This document shows positions 38,948 through 48,316 of a DNA stretch of 64,000 nucleotides, piece after piece. The stretch comes from VFMC01 sp963791635 (GTDB lineage Bacteria > Actinomycetota > Acidimicrobiia > Acidimicrobiales > Ilumatobacteraceae). The position numbers were made by a program, and so were the translations under genes. The stretch covers positions 1 to 64,000 of the forward strand of contig CAWBTC010000007.1 in the NCBI GenBank assembly GCA_963791635.1. Direction: 5' to 3'. The notes beneath the pieces were generated by a model. It made no database searches. It worked only from the letters and a program-made list of their open reading frames with translations, and had not been told where the DNA came from. Each line of letters begins with the position of its first letter. Positions within the stretch are counted from its first letter, which is position 1.

Positions 38948-40540
38948 TCAGCGAGGGCGGCGGGCCGGGCCGGCAGGACGGCCACCTGTGGTGGCCGGGC
39001 GCGGGCTGCGCGGTGCGCCCGAGCGGTCTCCGTACGCCGGGCGGTCGCCGCGAGGACGGTCGTCACGGTTGTACGACGGACGGTCGGCGGCATATGCGGG
39101 GCGGTCGTTGCGGGGTGCGCCACTGCGGTCGCCGGCTGTGGCGCGATCGTTGCGGTTTCGGTCGCCGTATGCGGGGCGGTCACTATGTGCGGGGCGGTCA
39201 CCATGTGCGGGACGGTCGCCGTATGCGGGGCGGTCGCTGCGGGTTCGGTCGCTGCGGCTGCGGTCGCCGTAGCTCGGCCGTTCGCCGTAACTCGGGCGAT
39301 CGGTGCGGGGTGCCCCGGTGCGGTCGCCGTAGCCGGGACGCTCGAACGAACGGCTGCCTCGGGGACGGTCCTCACGGCTGTCGCGGACGTCTGCCTCGAT
39401 GGCCGCCCGGTCGGTGCGCACGGCGGGACGAGCGCCGTCGCTCCACACCACCTCGTGTTCGAGGCTGTCGGCGAGGCGCTGGGCAACGCGTTTGCGGCTC
39501 GGCGGCACGAACGCCACCACGGTGCCGGACTGGCCGGCGCGGCCGGTACGGCCCGACCGGTGCTGATAGTCCTTGTCGTTGTCGGGCAGGTCGTAGTGCA
39601 CGACGAGCTCGACGTTGTCGACGTGAATGCCGCGGGCGGCCACGTCGGTGGCCACGAGCACCTGCACCTTTCCGCGCTTGAAGTCCTCGAGCGTGCGACT
39701 GCGCGCCTGCTGGGTGCGGGCGCCGTGCAGCGAGCCGGCGCGCACGCCGGAGTTCATCAGCGCGGCGGTCACGTCGTCCACGCCGAAGCGGGTCTTCACG
39801 AACATGATCGTCGGGCCGTGGGTCTCGAGCAGCTCGACGCTGGCATCGAGTCGCTGCATCGCCGGCTGCACGACGAAGCGGTGTTCGACCGGACCGTTGT
39901 GCACCTCGCCGACGAGGTCGTGCATCGCCGGGTCCTTGAGGTAGTCGCGTACGAGCTCGTTGACGGCACCGTCGAGCGTGGCCGACCAGAGCATGGTCTG
40001 GCGCGTGGCGGGGGTCATGTCGAGGATCCGGCGGACGTCGGGCATGAACCCGAGATCTGCCATTCGGTCGGCCTCGTCGATCACGCACACCTCGATGCCG
40101 CTGAGGTCGCAGTGGCCCTGCTCGATGATGTCGAGCAGGCGGCCCGGAGTGGCCACGATGACGGACGCGCCCTTGCGCAGCGAGTGGATCTGGCCGCCCA
40201 TCGGTGCGCCGCCGTAGATGGCCTGCACGAAGCGCCATGCGGCACGACCGAGTGGCACGAACGCGCGCTGCACCTGTTCCGCGAGCTCGCGTGTGGGCAC
40301 GAGCACGAGGCCGGTGGGGCGGTTGGGAGCGGCTTGACCGACGCGGGCCATCAGCGGGATACCGAAGCCGAGGGTCTTTCCAGAGCCGGTGGGTGCGCGG
40401 CCGCACAGATCGCGCCCGGCAAGGGTGTCGGGCAGGGTGATGGCCTGGACGGGGAAGGCCTCGGTGATGCCGGCGGCCGCCAGTGCTTCGGCCATGCGCG
40501 CGGGCACGCCGAGGTCGACGAACGAAGTCGAGGTGGTCAT
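38948..40540 (-). CDS. DEAD-box RNA helicase with repeat-rich tail
   Basis: A 530-residue DEAD-box helicase. The Q-motif region is ITEAFPVQAITLP, motif I GRAPTGSGKTLGFG, Ia VLVPTRELAEQVQ, II VIDEADRMADLG, III WSATLD, V VATDVAARGIHVDNVE and VI HRSGRTGRAG. After residue 380 the tail is Asp/Arg/Pro/Tyr-rich, built of DRPAYGDRS-type repeats, a disordered RNA-binding tail likely to form condensates. Its 266-base upstream region (40,541-40,806) is free of genes. It may unwind RNA in ribosome assembly or cold adaptation. Confidence 0.93.
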   Translation of the reverse strand: MTTSTSFVDLGVPARMAEALAAAGITEAFPVQAITLPDTLAGRDLCGRAPTGSGKTLGFGIPLMARVGQAAPNRPTGLVLVPTRELAEQVQRAFVPLGRAAWRFVQAIYGGAPMGGQIHSLRKGASVIVATPGRLLDIIEQGHCDLSGIEVCVIDEADRMADLGFMPDVRRILDMTPATRQTMLWSATLDGAVNELVRDYLKDPAMHDLVGEVHNGPVEHRFVVQPAMQRLDASVELLETHGPTIMFVKTRFGVDDVTAALMNSGVRAGSLHGARTQQARSRTLEDFKRGKVQVLVATDVAARGIHVDNVELVVHYDLPDNDKDYQHRSGRTGRAGQSGTVVAFVPPSRKRVAQRLADSLEHEVVWSDGARPAVRTDRAAIEADVRDSREDRPRGSRSFERPGYGDRTGAPRTDRPSYGERPSYGDRSRSDRTRSDRPAYGDRPAHGDRPAHSDRPAYGDRNRNDRATAGDRSGAPRNDRPAYAADRPSYNRDDRPRGDRPAYGDRSGAPRSPRPATTGGRPAGPARRPR

Positions 40541-40806
40541 GTTGCTCTCTTGTCACGATCGCTGCGGTTCTGGACAGCGGAGGGGGCACGTTTGCAACCG
40601 TCGTCGCTGCGCTGCGGACCATCTCACCGGTCTCGGACGCTCGACCCCTCGAACAAGGAGCTACACACGTGATCTGTTCTTATGAACAGTGGGCGAAACC
40701 CTATCGGCAGCGGCGATGGATTGCTCCGGCGTGTCTGGGCCGTCAGGTGAGATCGACCCCTCTCTGGTCGGGTTGCGCTGGTCCCGCGGCTGTCGCGCCG
40801 CAAGGG

Positions 40807-43149
40807 TCAGCAATCGACGGCGCGGCGTGCACCGGGGAACCAGCACGCGTCGGGACCGTGGCCACCGGTGGCCGTATCGCCTGCCCCGACGATGAGGATG
40901 TCCGGACCGTTGCCACCGACGAGCACGTCAGCTCCCGGTCCACCATCGAGCAGGTCCGGGCCGTTGCCGCCGACGAGTCGATCGGCGCCCTCCCCGCCGA
41001 ACAGCAGGTCGGCGCCCTCCCCGCCGTCGACATCGTCGGCACCTCCCAGGGCGAACACGACGTCACTGCCGGCGAGCGCCTGGATCACATCGGCGCTCGC
41101 CGTACCGGAGATCACCTCGGATCGACTGGTGCCCAGGATCGTCGCCGCCGCTTCGACGATCTCCACGGCGCCGGCGTCGCATGCCGCGCCCTGAGGGCGG
41201 GTGGTGCCGCGCTGGTCGACCGTCAACGTGCAGACGGCCACGGCGACTCGGCCGCCGAGTGGACTGCTCGCCTGGGGCAAGCGAGTCGGCGTGGGCCCGC
41301 CGTTGTCGGCCAGCGGGCCGAGCAATGGATCGGCGGCCGTGACGAGATCCGTGGGACCGGCACCGCACGAACCGTCGGAGAACACCGACGAACTCGTGGT
41401 CGCCGTCGACACCAGGCACGGGCTGCCTGCCGTGGACACGAGCGCGCTGCGGGTGATCGTGATCGGCGCCGGCGACGGCTGCCATACGTCACCACCTTCG
41501 ATCGCGCTGTTGGCCGCCGAGGTCACATGGTCGTACGTGAAGGCCCCGGACACTTCCGCGAGCCCGCCGCCCTTGCCGGCGGTGTTGCCGGTGATGGTGC
41601 TGTTCTCGATCAGGCCGAACCCTGCGACGTCCGCGAACACTGCTCCACCGTTGGAGACCGTGGTGTTCGCATCGAGGGTGGACGTGCGCACGGCGAACCC
41701 ATCGCCGGTGTAGTGGATGCCACCACCCTCGACCGAGGAGTTGCCGGTGATCCGCGACGAATCGAGCGACACGCTGAGGCTGTGCACGCCCATCGCGCCG
41801 CCACGACTCGTCGCGTGGTTGGCGGCGATCATCGAACCGACGATCTGCACCGCAGCGGTGTCGTCGACCGAGAGACCACCACCATCGCGTCCTGCTGTGT
41901 TGCTCTGCACGATCACGTCCTGCAGCGAGAGGTCGTACGGCCCGCTTGGGTCGCTGTAACGGATGCCACCGCCGTCGACCGTGGCCGTGTTCCCCTCGAT
42001 CGTCGTCCCCGTGATCGTCAGGCGACCGTTGTCGATGCGAACGCCACCACCGCTGCCGCCGGACACGTTGTCGTTGATCGATCCGCCGGTGATCACGGTG
42101 ACCGGAGCCTGCGCCCCAGCGACCGACGGGGCCGCCGCAGACATGGTGATGCCTCCGGCGCTCGCTGGATCGTTCGTCTGGTTGTCCGAGATGACCGAAT
42201 CGGTGACGGTGAGCGGGGCCGATCCAGTGGTCGAAGGCTGGCCGAGCACCACCGAGACGCCACCTCGACGCAACCCTGCTCCCGTCACGCCGTTGCCCTG
42301 GATCGTCGATCCGCTGATGGTGACCCCACCGCACTGAGAACACCGCAAGCCCACGCGACCGTTGTCGCTGATCGTCGAGTTCGTGACCGTGAACGTGTGG
42401 AGCAGGAATCCCTGTCCGGTCGTCTCGATGCCCGATCCGCCATTGCCCGTGATCGTCGCCCCATCGATCACCATCGGCCACCCATCGGCGATGCTCAAGC
42501 CCGAGCCGGTGTTGTCGGCGATGCTGCTGTTCACCACGCGGATCGACGTCGTGTCACCGGACACAGCGGTGCCGACGTTGTCGTGGATCTGCGAGTCGAC
42601 GATCGAGATCTGGTAGGGCGCGGTCGGATGGCCCATGCCGGCGTGCACGACGTTGCCGCCGGGCGAGGCGAACCCGGTGATCTCGACGTTCAACAGGCCC
42701 ACCAGTCCGGTGGCCGAGGCCTGGACAGCCATGCCCTCCACGCCAACCGAAGCAACGTTCGGACCGCCGATCAGCCCGATGTCGACCAGTTCGAGGCGGG
42801 ACGGCTGGGGATCGTCCATGGTGAGCAACCGTGTCGCGTCGCAGGTCTGCTGGAGCGTGGATCCGTTGCCGTCGAGGGTGAGCACCGACACCTGATCGTG
42901 CACGAGCGGCCCTGCGGCGCACTCCGTGAGGGTGTAGGTCAGGCCGACACCGAGGTTGATGGTGTCGTCGCCGGCGGAGGCGTTGGCCGAGGCGAACGCC
43001 TCGCGCAGCGAGGTGACGCCATCGGCCGCGTTCACCACGTCGGCCGTGGTGGTGACCGTGAAGGTGGCGGCGCTCGCAGGTGCCGCGAGACCGATCGCGA
43101 CGGTGCCGCCGATGAGCACGACCGTGGCCAGGATCGACCGAATCCGCAT
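40807..43149 (-). CDS. secreted beta-helix protein with RTX calcium repeats
   Basis: A 780-residue exported protein. The signal peptide is MRIRSILATVVLIGGTVAIGLAAPASA, cleaved after ASA. TFTVTTTADVVNAADGVTSLREAFASAN then leads into right-handed parallel beta-helix repeats (NSSIADNTGSGLSI, STISDNGRVGL, GTTIEGNTATVDGGGI, STITGNTAGKGGGL). The C-terminal 90 residues contain RTX nonapeptides: GGADDVDGGEGADLLFGGEG, GGNGPDLLDGGPGADVL. RTX repeats bind calcium outside the cell. A preceding GAGGGGG ribosome site fixes the start. It probably functions on the cell surface or in the medium. Confidence 0.88.
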   Translation of the reverse strand: MRIRSILATVVLIGGTVAIGLAAPASAATFTVTTTADVVNAADGVTSLREAFASANASAGDDTINLGVGLTYTLTECAAGPLVHDQVSVLTLDGNGSTLQQTCDATRLLTMDDPQPSRLELVDIGLIGGPNVASVGVEGMAVQASATGLVGLLNVEITGFASPGGNVVHAGMGHPTAPYQISIVDSQIHDNVGTAVSGDTTSIRVVNSSIADNTGSGLSIADGWPMVIDGATITGNGGSGIETTGQGFLLHTFTVTNSTISDNGRVGLRCSQCGGVTISGSTIQGNGVTGAGLRRGGVSVVLGQPSTTGSAPLTVTDSVISDNQTNDPASAGGITMSAAAPSVAGAQAPVTVITGGSINDNVSGGSGGGVRIDNGRLTITGTTIEGNTATVDGGGIRYSDPSGPYDLSLQDVIVQSNTAGRDGGGLSVDDTAAVQIVGSMIAANHATSRGGAMGVHSLSVSLDSSRITGNSSVEGGGIHYTGDGFAVRTSTLDANTTVSNGGAVFADVAGFGLIENSTITGNTAGKGGGLAEVSGAFTYDHVTSAANSAIEGGDVWQPSPAPITITRSALVSTAGSPCLVSTATTSSSVFSDGSCGAGPTDLVTAADPLLGPLADNGGPTPTRLPQASSPLGGRVAVAVCTLTVDQRGTTRPQGAACDAGAVEIVEAAATILGTSRSEVISGTASADVIQALAGSDVVFALGGADDVDGGEGADLLFGGEGADRLVGGNGPDLLDGGPGADVLVGGNGPDILIVGAGDTATGGHGPDACWFPGARRAVDC

Positions 43150-43463
43150 GAGAACCCCCTCGATCAATGCCGGTGCAGGCGTCTCGTGCATCGCCGGCGG
43201 GCGTCTGAGCGCCCGGTGCGAACGCTACCGGGCACCTCAGCGGCGGTCGAGGCCTCGGCCGTGATCTGGACGAACCCTGGCCGAACCGACCCCTGTGTGT
43301 GGCCGTTTGCATCGGCCGGGCGCTCGATCACCCGCCCGAGTGCCTCGGTGCACGAGAAAGATGCAGGAGAAATACGCCGATCGCCCGATGTGACGAGGTA
43401 CCTCAGACGCCCATCATGGAGCTGTCCGGGAGCACCCTCAGACCACTGCCACAGGAACCGATC
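43150..43463. other. intergenic region, divergent
   Basis: The 314 bases between the beta-helix gene and the next small gene hold the beta-helix ribosome site (43,155-43,165, minus strand). I see no further gene, repeat or clear promoter match. Confidence 0.4.
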
Positions 43464-43670
43464 ATGTACTCGCTGCTGAACCACACCGTCCACGAACAGG
43501 TCGCACGCGACCGTCGACATCGATTCCTCGACACCGCGACCCGGACGCGCCGCCGCCGCACGGCGGTGGCCCCTGACCTGATCCGCACCGCCGACCTCGG
43601 TGTCTTCCCCACGGCGTCACCGCCGGGCGTCGGCTCGGCGGCGCGGATCGGGAGCTCCGTGGCTGCGTGA
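43464..43670 (+). CDS. possible small basic protein of actinobacterial type
   Basis: A 68-residue reading frame: MYSLLNHTVHEQVARDRRHRFLDTATRTRRRRTAV and a low-complexity end. Short proteins beginning with HExxxxRHRFL-type helices followed by an Arg run are common and unnamed in actinobacteria. It overlaps nothing real. Its end lies near the LuxR regulator. Support is weak. Confidence 0.4.
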   Translation: MYSLLNHTVHEQVARDRRHRFLDTATRTRRRRTAVAPDLIRTADLGVFPTASPPGVGSAARIGSSVAA

Positions 43671-43837
43671 GCCGTGCCCGGCTCAGCCAGTCGAGCACGG
43701 TCGCAGCCACCACGTTCCCGCACCGGTCCTCGCCGACGTCCCCCGCTGCCCCCACCGGCCGCGGTGGGCGGGAGCGTTCGAACGACAGCAACGGTCGGCT
43801 CGGTACCATCACTGGTGTGCTGACGGGTCGGATCGGG

Positions 43838-46570
43838 ATGAGCCCGGCGATGATCGGGCGCACCGGCGCGCTGCACCGGTTGCGGTCGCTGATCGACGAG
43901 GCCGACGCCCAGTGCTCCGACCTGCCCACCGTGGCACTCGTGGCCGGTGAGGCCGGTATCGGCAAGACCCGTCTCGTGCGCGAGGTGCTCGCTGAGATCG
44001 CTGCCGACCCGACCCGGGACGTGGTCGTGTTCACCGGCGCCGCTGAACCGGGGTCGCTCGCACGCTCGTACGACCTCGTTGCGCAGCTCGCCCCCGCCGG
44101 CTCGGTGCAACCGGCTGTCGATGCGCTCGCGCTGATCACCGAGATCTCGGTCCCGCCGGTCGGGGAGGGCCGAACCGTGGTGGTCGTCGCCGATGATCTG
44201 CACTGGGTGGACGCCGAGAGCGCAGGCTTCATCGACGAGCTCGCCCGGCGCCCGCTCCCCAACGTGGTGATCGTGGGCACGTACCGGCCGAGTGACCTTC
44301 GACGGGGATCACCAGGCGGGGATCTCGTCTCTCGCCTCGAACGTCGCAACGAGGTGGAACAGATCCGGCTGGATCGGCTCGCCCGGCTCGAGGTGGGCGC
44401 AATGATGTCGGCGATCGCCGCCGCCCCGGTGTCGTCGGGCGCCGTCGAGGCCGTCACCCGGCGCAGCGCCGGCGTGCCGTTCGTGGTGGAGGAGTTGATG
44501 CGCTGCATCGGCCCCGATACCTGCAGCGGTGACGTGTTCGACGTGCAGTTGCCCTGGTCGTTGGAGGAGGCGGTGCGCCAGCAGCTCGGCGGCCTCGGCA
44601 CGCTCGAGCGGACGATCGTCGATGCGTTGGCGGTCCTGGCCGAGCCAGCGGGCTTCGAGGTGCTCGCTGCGGTGTCCGCGCTCGCCGACCGCGAGTTGCT
44701 CGGCGCACTGCGTGAGCTGATGGAGCGTGGGGTCGTCGTCGAGCTGCGTGGGGACCGGCTGTGGTTCGCGCATGCGCTCGTGGCCGACTCGGTGCTGCAC
44801 CAGCTCCTCGGCCGGGAGCGCCGCCGCCTCCATGGGCGGTGCTTCGCAGCGCTGCAGGAGCTGACCCCCGACGACCACGGCGCACTCGCCCGCCATGCGC
44901 TGGGTGCCGGTCGCTACGACGAGATCGTCGCGATCGCCCGCCGTGGCGCCCGCCAGTACCTCGACCGGGGCGCATCGTTCCAGGCGCTGCGGCTCGCATG
45001 CGAGGGCCTCGCCGAGGACGGCGATGAGCTCGACCTCCTCGCCGTCGCCACCGAGGCCGCATGGCGGCTCGGCTTCCAATCCGAGGCGCTCTCGCACGCT
45101 CGCCGCTGGCTCGAGCTGGCAACGGCCGAGCGCGACCGGATCGATGCGCAGCGCTACGTCGGCCGACTGCTCGTCGAGCTCTCCGATCGCGACGGGGCAG
45201 ACGCAGTGGTGGAGCAGCTCGCTGCAGATGCGGCGCGCTTCGAGCAGGGCGGGATGGTGGCCGAACAGGCTCGTGCCGAGGCCGCAGTGGCTCAGCTCGT
45301 GATGCTGCGTCACGACCCGGCTGCGATCGACTGGGCCGAGCGCGCCATGGAGCACGCGCGCGCCGCCGGCGATCGTGCCGTGGAGGTGCAGGCCAAGGTG
45401 GAGCATGCGAGCGCGCTGCTGACTCGGACAAACCGCGAGGAAGCACTCGCCGCGCTGCAGGACGCCGCGGCGAGCGCGGCCCTGGTCGGCGACGGCGTGT
45501 CGCGAGCCCGGGCGATCAACAACATGATGGAGCTGCTGCCGCCGGCTGCGCCGGAGACTGCGGCCCTGCGACGTGAACTGCACGACACGGCGGTGGCCGT
45601 CGGCCTCGACAAGCTCGGTGCGTTGAACGTGATGCTGTGGGATGCGGTGGCCGCTGACGCCGAGGGTGACCTCGCGGAGTATCGCCGCCTCGTCGACGTG
45701 TGGGCCGCCGGGCAGCCGGCGCTCCAACGCGGGCCCGGCAAGTACGCGGCAACGGCGCGGATCGCGATCGAGGAGGGCCGCCTCGCCGACGCGCATGCTG
45801 CGCTGCCGATCGTCGACCTGTGCTCGATCGACTGCGCCGACATCCACTCGATCGGCACGCTCTCCAATCACCTCGCGCTCGCCGGTCTCGAACGCGACGT
45901 CGACGCCGCCCGATCGGTGTGGCAGCACATGTGTGGTGGGGAACCGCTGCCTGACGGCTGGGGCGTGGCGACGCTGGTGGTCGACGGCGTCGCGAGCGCG
46001 CTGGCGGCCGGCATGACACCGGACGAGGTGCGTGCCGTGTTCGACAGTCGACTGTTGGCGGGTCACCCGTCGGCGGCGCGGATCCGGGCGACGAGCGACG
46101 GCCTCGTGTTGTTGGCCGAGCACCGTCACGACGAGGCCGTCGTTGCGCTGCGTCGCGCGCTCGAGACTGCGGAGAACGATGTGACGCGTCCGGTGCAGGG
46201 CCTGATGGAGATCGCACTCGCCCAGTCGCTGCTCGCCACCGGTGACCGTGCCGGGGCACGTCGTGCTGCCGATGCGGCGGTCACCTCGCTGGCTCGCTGG
46301 CCGGGCTGGCGGCGCGATCGCGCCGAGGCGCTCGCGGCGCGTCTGGAGAGCTCGGCGCTGCGAACCAATGGCGAGCTCACGGCGCGTGAGTCGGAGGTCG
46401 CTGCCCTGATCACCGAAGGCCTCAGCAACGGTCAGCTCGCCGAGCGGTTGTTCATCTCGCCCAAGACCGCCGCAGTGCACGTCTCGAACATCCTGGCCAA
46501 GCTCGGACTGTCGACGCGTGCCGAGATCGCCGCCTGGGAGATCCGGCGCGGACTCCCCGCCGCAGGGTGA
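43838..46570 (+). CDS. large ATP-binding LuxR-family regulator
   Basis: A protein of about 910 residues in one frame. It begins MSPAMIGRTGALHRLRSLIDEA with the STAND/AAA Walker A VALVAGEAGIGKTRLVREVL, the Walker B VVVVADDLHWVDAES, a long TPR-like helical region, and a C-terminal LuxR helix-turn-helix: ELTARESEVAALITEGLSNGQLAERLFISPKTAAVHVSNILAKLGLSTRAE. Such proteins (MalT/LAL type) activate genes when a ligand binds the TPR part. I chose the ATG at 43838; earlier GTG starts are possible. It is intact, unlike the cyclase-LuxR relative at 23.5 kb. Confidence 0.9.
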   Translation: MSPAMIGRTGALHRLRSLIDEADAQCSDLPTVALVAGEAGIGKTRLVREVLAEIAADPTRDVVVFTGAAEPGSLARSYDLVAQLAPAGSVQPAVDALALITEISVPPVGEGRTVVVVADDLHWVDAESAGFIDELARRPLPNVVIVGTYRPSDLRRGSPGGDLVSRLERRNEVEQIRLDRLARLEVGAMMSAIAAAPVSSGAVEAVTRRSAGVPFVVEELMRCIGPDTCSGDVFDVQLPWSLEEAVRQQLGGLGTLERTIVDALAVLAEPAGFEVLAAVSALADRELLGALRELMERGVVVELRGDRLWFAHALVADSVLHQLLGRERRRLHGRCFAALQELTPDDHGALARHALGAGRYDEIVAIARRGARQYLDRGASFQALRLACEGLAEDGDELDLLAVATEAAWRLGFQSEALSHARRWLELATAERDRIDAQRYVGRLLVELSDRDGADAVVEQLAADAARFEQGGMVAEQARAEAAVAQLVMLRHDPAAIDWAERAMEHARAAGDRAVEVQAKVEHASALLTRTNREEALAALQDAAASAALVGDGVSRARAINNMMELLPPAAPETAALRRELHDTAVAVGLDKLGALNVMLWDAVAADAEGDLAEYRRLVDVWAAGQPALQRGPGKYAATARIAIEEGRLADAHAALPIVDLCSIDCADIHSIGTLSNHLALAGLERDVDAARSVWQHMCGGEPLPDGWGVATLVVDGVASALAAGMTPDEVRAVFDSRLLAGHPSAARIRATSDGLVLLAEHRHDEAVVALRRALETAENDVTRPVQGLMEIALAQSLLATGDRAGARRAADAAVTSLARWPGWRRDRAEALAARLESSALRTNGELTARESEVAALITEGLSNGQLAERLFISPKTAAVHVSNILAKLGLSTRAEIAAWEIRRGLPAAG

Positions 46571-46630
46571 CCGGCTGGCTGCCTGGCTGGGTGCTGACGC
46601 GGCCGGGGCCTGCTCCGACGCCTGATCGGA

Positions 46631-46705
46631 CGCCTGATCGAGCAGCTGGGCTGGGCGCCTGATCGAGCACCTGGGCTGGGCGCCCGATCGAGCAGCTGAG
46701 CTGGG
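46631..46705 (+). repeat. 25-base tandem repeat, three copies
   Basis: Three near-identical units starting CGCCTGATCGAGCAGCTGGG occupy 46631-46655, 46656-46680 and 46681-46705, differing by one to three bases. A half unit (CGCCTGATCGGA) lies just before. It is in the space after the LuxR gene and before the Nfu-N-like gene. Confidence 0.85.
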
Positions 46706-46759
46706 AACCGACGCCGACGGATACCCGACCCGACGAGCTCGGCGGGTAACGTCTGCACC

Positions 46760-47212
46760 ATGGGTCAGATGGTCAGTGTCGTCGAAAAGCGCAGCTCCAC
46801 TCCGGGCATCGTCCGGTTCGAGTCGAATCGCACGCTGACCGGCCAGGGTCATGAGCGGTTCAGGAGCGCAGCCGACGCGATCGGCCCCCGGCCCGCAGCT
46901 GAGCTGGCCCGCCGCCTGTTCGCCACCGGCCAGATCGAGGGCCTCCACGTGTACAGCAACATCGTGACGGTGAACTTGAGCCGAGGCTTCGCCGGGGATG
47001 GTCTGTACGACATCGTCCGCGAGCTGTACCAGTACTGGAAGCCCGGCATGGAGCCCGCGGTGTTCGTCTCCGAAGCACCGGCAGAGGTCGCCGCGGCGAC
47101 CGGTGGCGCCGACGGCGGCGCTGGTCCGTCGGCCTACGAGCAGCTCATCCCGGAGGTACTGCGTGAGCGCAGCAAGGCCGCCCTCGCGAAGTGGAAGGCA
47201 TCCCACGGCTGA
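46760..47212 (+). CDS. Nfu N-terminal-domain-like protein
   Basis: A 150-residue protein. GIVRFESNRTLTGQGHERFRSA and ARRLFATGQIEGLHVYSNIVTVNL...GLYDIVRELYQYW match the layout of the Nfu/NifU N-terminal (SCAN-like) fold, but the C-terminal CxxC scaffold domain of Nfu is missing. The last part (YEQLIPEVLRERSKAALAKW) is helical. A role in iron-sulfur protein assembly is possible but unproved without cysteines. Start at 46760 follows a GC-rich leader. Confidence 0.55.
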   Translation: MGQMVSVVEKRSSTPGIVRFESNRTLTGQGHERFRSAADAIGPRPAAELARRLFATGQIEGLHVYSNIVTVNLSRGFAGDGLYDIVRELYQYWKPGMEPAVFVSEAPAEVAAATGGADGGAGPSAYEQLIPEVLRERSKAALAKWKASHG

Positions 47213-47342
47213 GATCGCTCCGACGATCGATTGCTCGTCGCTCGTGCCGGAGCGGGGATCCGGCTGATGAACGTCGCCTGATGTTCGGTGATTCCGGCCG
47301 TACGGTTCCACGTCCGGCATCGAGCGGTTCTAGCGTGGCGGG

Positions 47343-48245
47343 ATGAGCGGCATCGCGAACGACGCCGCTGGCGCACCCGCCGAACTGACGCTGCAAGAAG
47401 TTGCCGACGTTCTCGGCGTGCACTACATGACGGCGTACCGCTACGTGCGCTTGGGCCTGCTCCCGGCCGTGAAGTCCGCCGGCACCTGGCGTGTCTCGCC
47501 CGCCGATGTCGCCGAGTTCCGCGCAGGTGGTGCCGTGTCGCCGCGGGTCGACGGAGGCAGCCGCCGTCGAGCCCCATGGGCCGGGCGGCTCGAGGCCCGT
47601 CTGGTCGCCGGTGATGCCCGCGGTGCCTGGGGCGTGGTCGAGGCGGCGCTGGCCGCCGGTGCCGAACTGGAGGAGGTCTACCTCGAGATCCTCGCGCCGG
47701 CCATGTCGGCGATCGGCGAGCGCTGGGCCAGCGGTGAGCTCGATGTGTCGATCGAGCACCGGGCGACGGGCATCGCGCTGCGGCTGATCGGTCGCCTGGG
47801 CCCGCGGTTCGTGCGTCGTGGTCGCACCCGCGGCGCGGTGATCGTCGGTGCGCCGGCGGGAGAGCGGCACGCGCTGCCGTCGGCGATCCTGTCCGACCTT
47901 CTGCGCCAACAGGGTTGGGAGGTGTCCGACCTCGGTGCCGACGTCCCGGACGAGTCGTTCGTCCATGCCCTGCTCAACACCTCCGACCTCGCTGCAGTCG
48001 GTGTGTCGGTGACCACCGAGGCCGGGCTCGAGTCAGCGGCTCGGGTGCTCGCGGCACTGCGTGCCGCCCGTTCGCGGGTCGCGCACGTGTCGCTCGTCGT
48101 GGGCGGTCGAGCAGTGACGAGTGAAGCGATCGGCCTCGGCATGGGTGCCGACCTCGTGGCGCTCGATGCCCGCGAGTTCGCCGTCCTGCTGGAACCGGTG
48201 CGCGTCGAGCGCGACGAAGAGCGCGGCGGAGCGGCCGGTCACTGA
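47343..48245 (+). CDS. B12-binding HTH regulator, CarH-like
   Basis: A 300-residue regulator. The N-terminal excisionase/MerR-type helix-turn-helix is LTLQEVADVLGVHYMTAYRYVRLGLLPAVK. A four-helix cap follows with W128-x9-E138-H139 (GERWASGELDVSIEH), the motif that shields adenosylcobalamin in the light sensor CarH. The Rossmann B12 domain has GERHALP, in which His176 is the likely lower ligand, then LLRQQGWEVSDLGADVPDE and SLVVGGRAVTSE. AdoCbl-bound CarH represses in the dark and is released by light; the same behaviour is inferred here. Targets are unknown. Confidence 0.85.
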   Translation: MSGIANDAAGAPAELTLQEVADVLGVHYMTAYRYVRLGLLPAVKSAGTWRVSPADVAEFRAGGAVSPRVDGGSRRRAPWAGRLEARLVAGDARGAWGVVEAALAAGAELEEVYLEILAPAMSAIGERWASGELDVSIEHRATGIALRLIGRLGPRFVRRGRTRGAVIVGAPAGERHALPSAILSDLLRQQGWEVSDLGADVPDESFVHALLNTSDLAAVGVSVTTEAGLESAARVLAALRAARSRVAHVSLVVGGRAVTSEAIGLGMGADLVALDAREFAVLLEPVRVERDEERGGAAGH

Positions 48246-48288
48246 ACCCGAGCCTCCCGCTGGCTCCGATCAGATCAGCCCTCGCCGA

Positions 48289-48304
48289 GCGAACACCTGT
48301 TCGA
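48289..48304 (+). promoter_or_regulatory. SOS box (LexA site) before imuA'
   Basis: CGAACACCTGTTCG (48290-48303) fits the actinobacterial LexA consensus TCGAACNNNNGTTCGA at every inner position. It lies 13 bases before the imuA' ATG, so LexA would block initiation directly. Confidence 0.9.
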
Positions 48305-48316
48305 TATCATGTGAGC

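Noticed and set aside
40483..43479. 998-residue plus-strand frame across the beta-helix gene
   Set aside because: His/Arg/Asp-rich composition typical of an antisense shadow; the minus-strand gene has a signal peptide and repeats.
44309..47320. 1,003-residue minus-strand frame across the LuxR regulator
   Set aside because: Antisense shadow; the plus-strand frame contains all ATPase and LuxR motifs.
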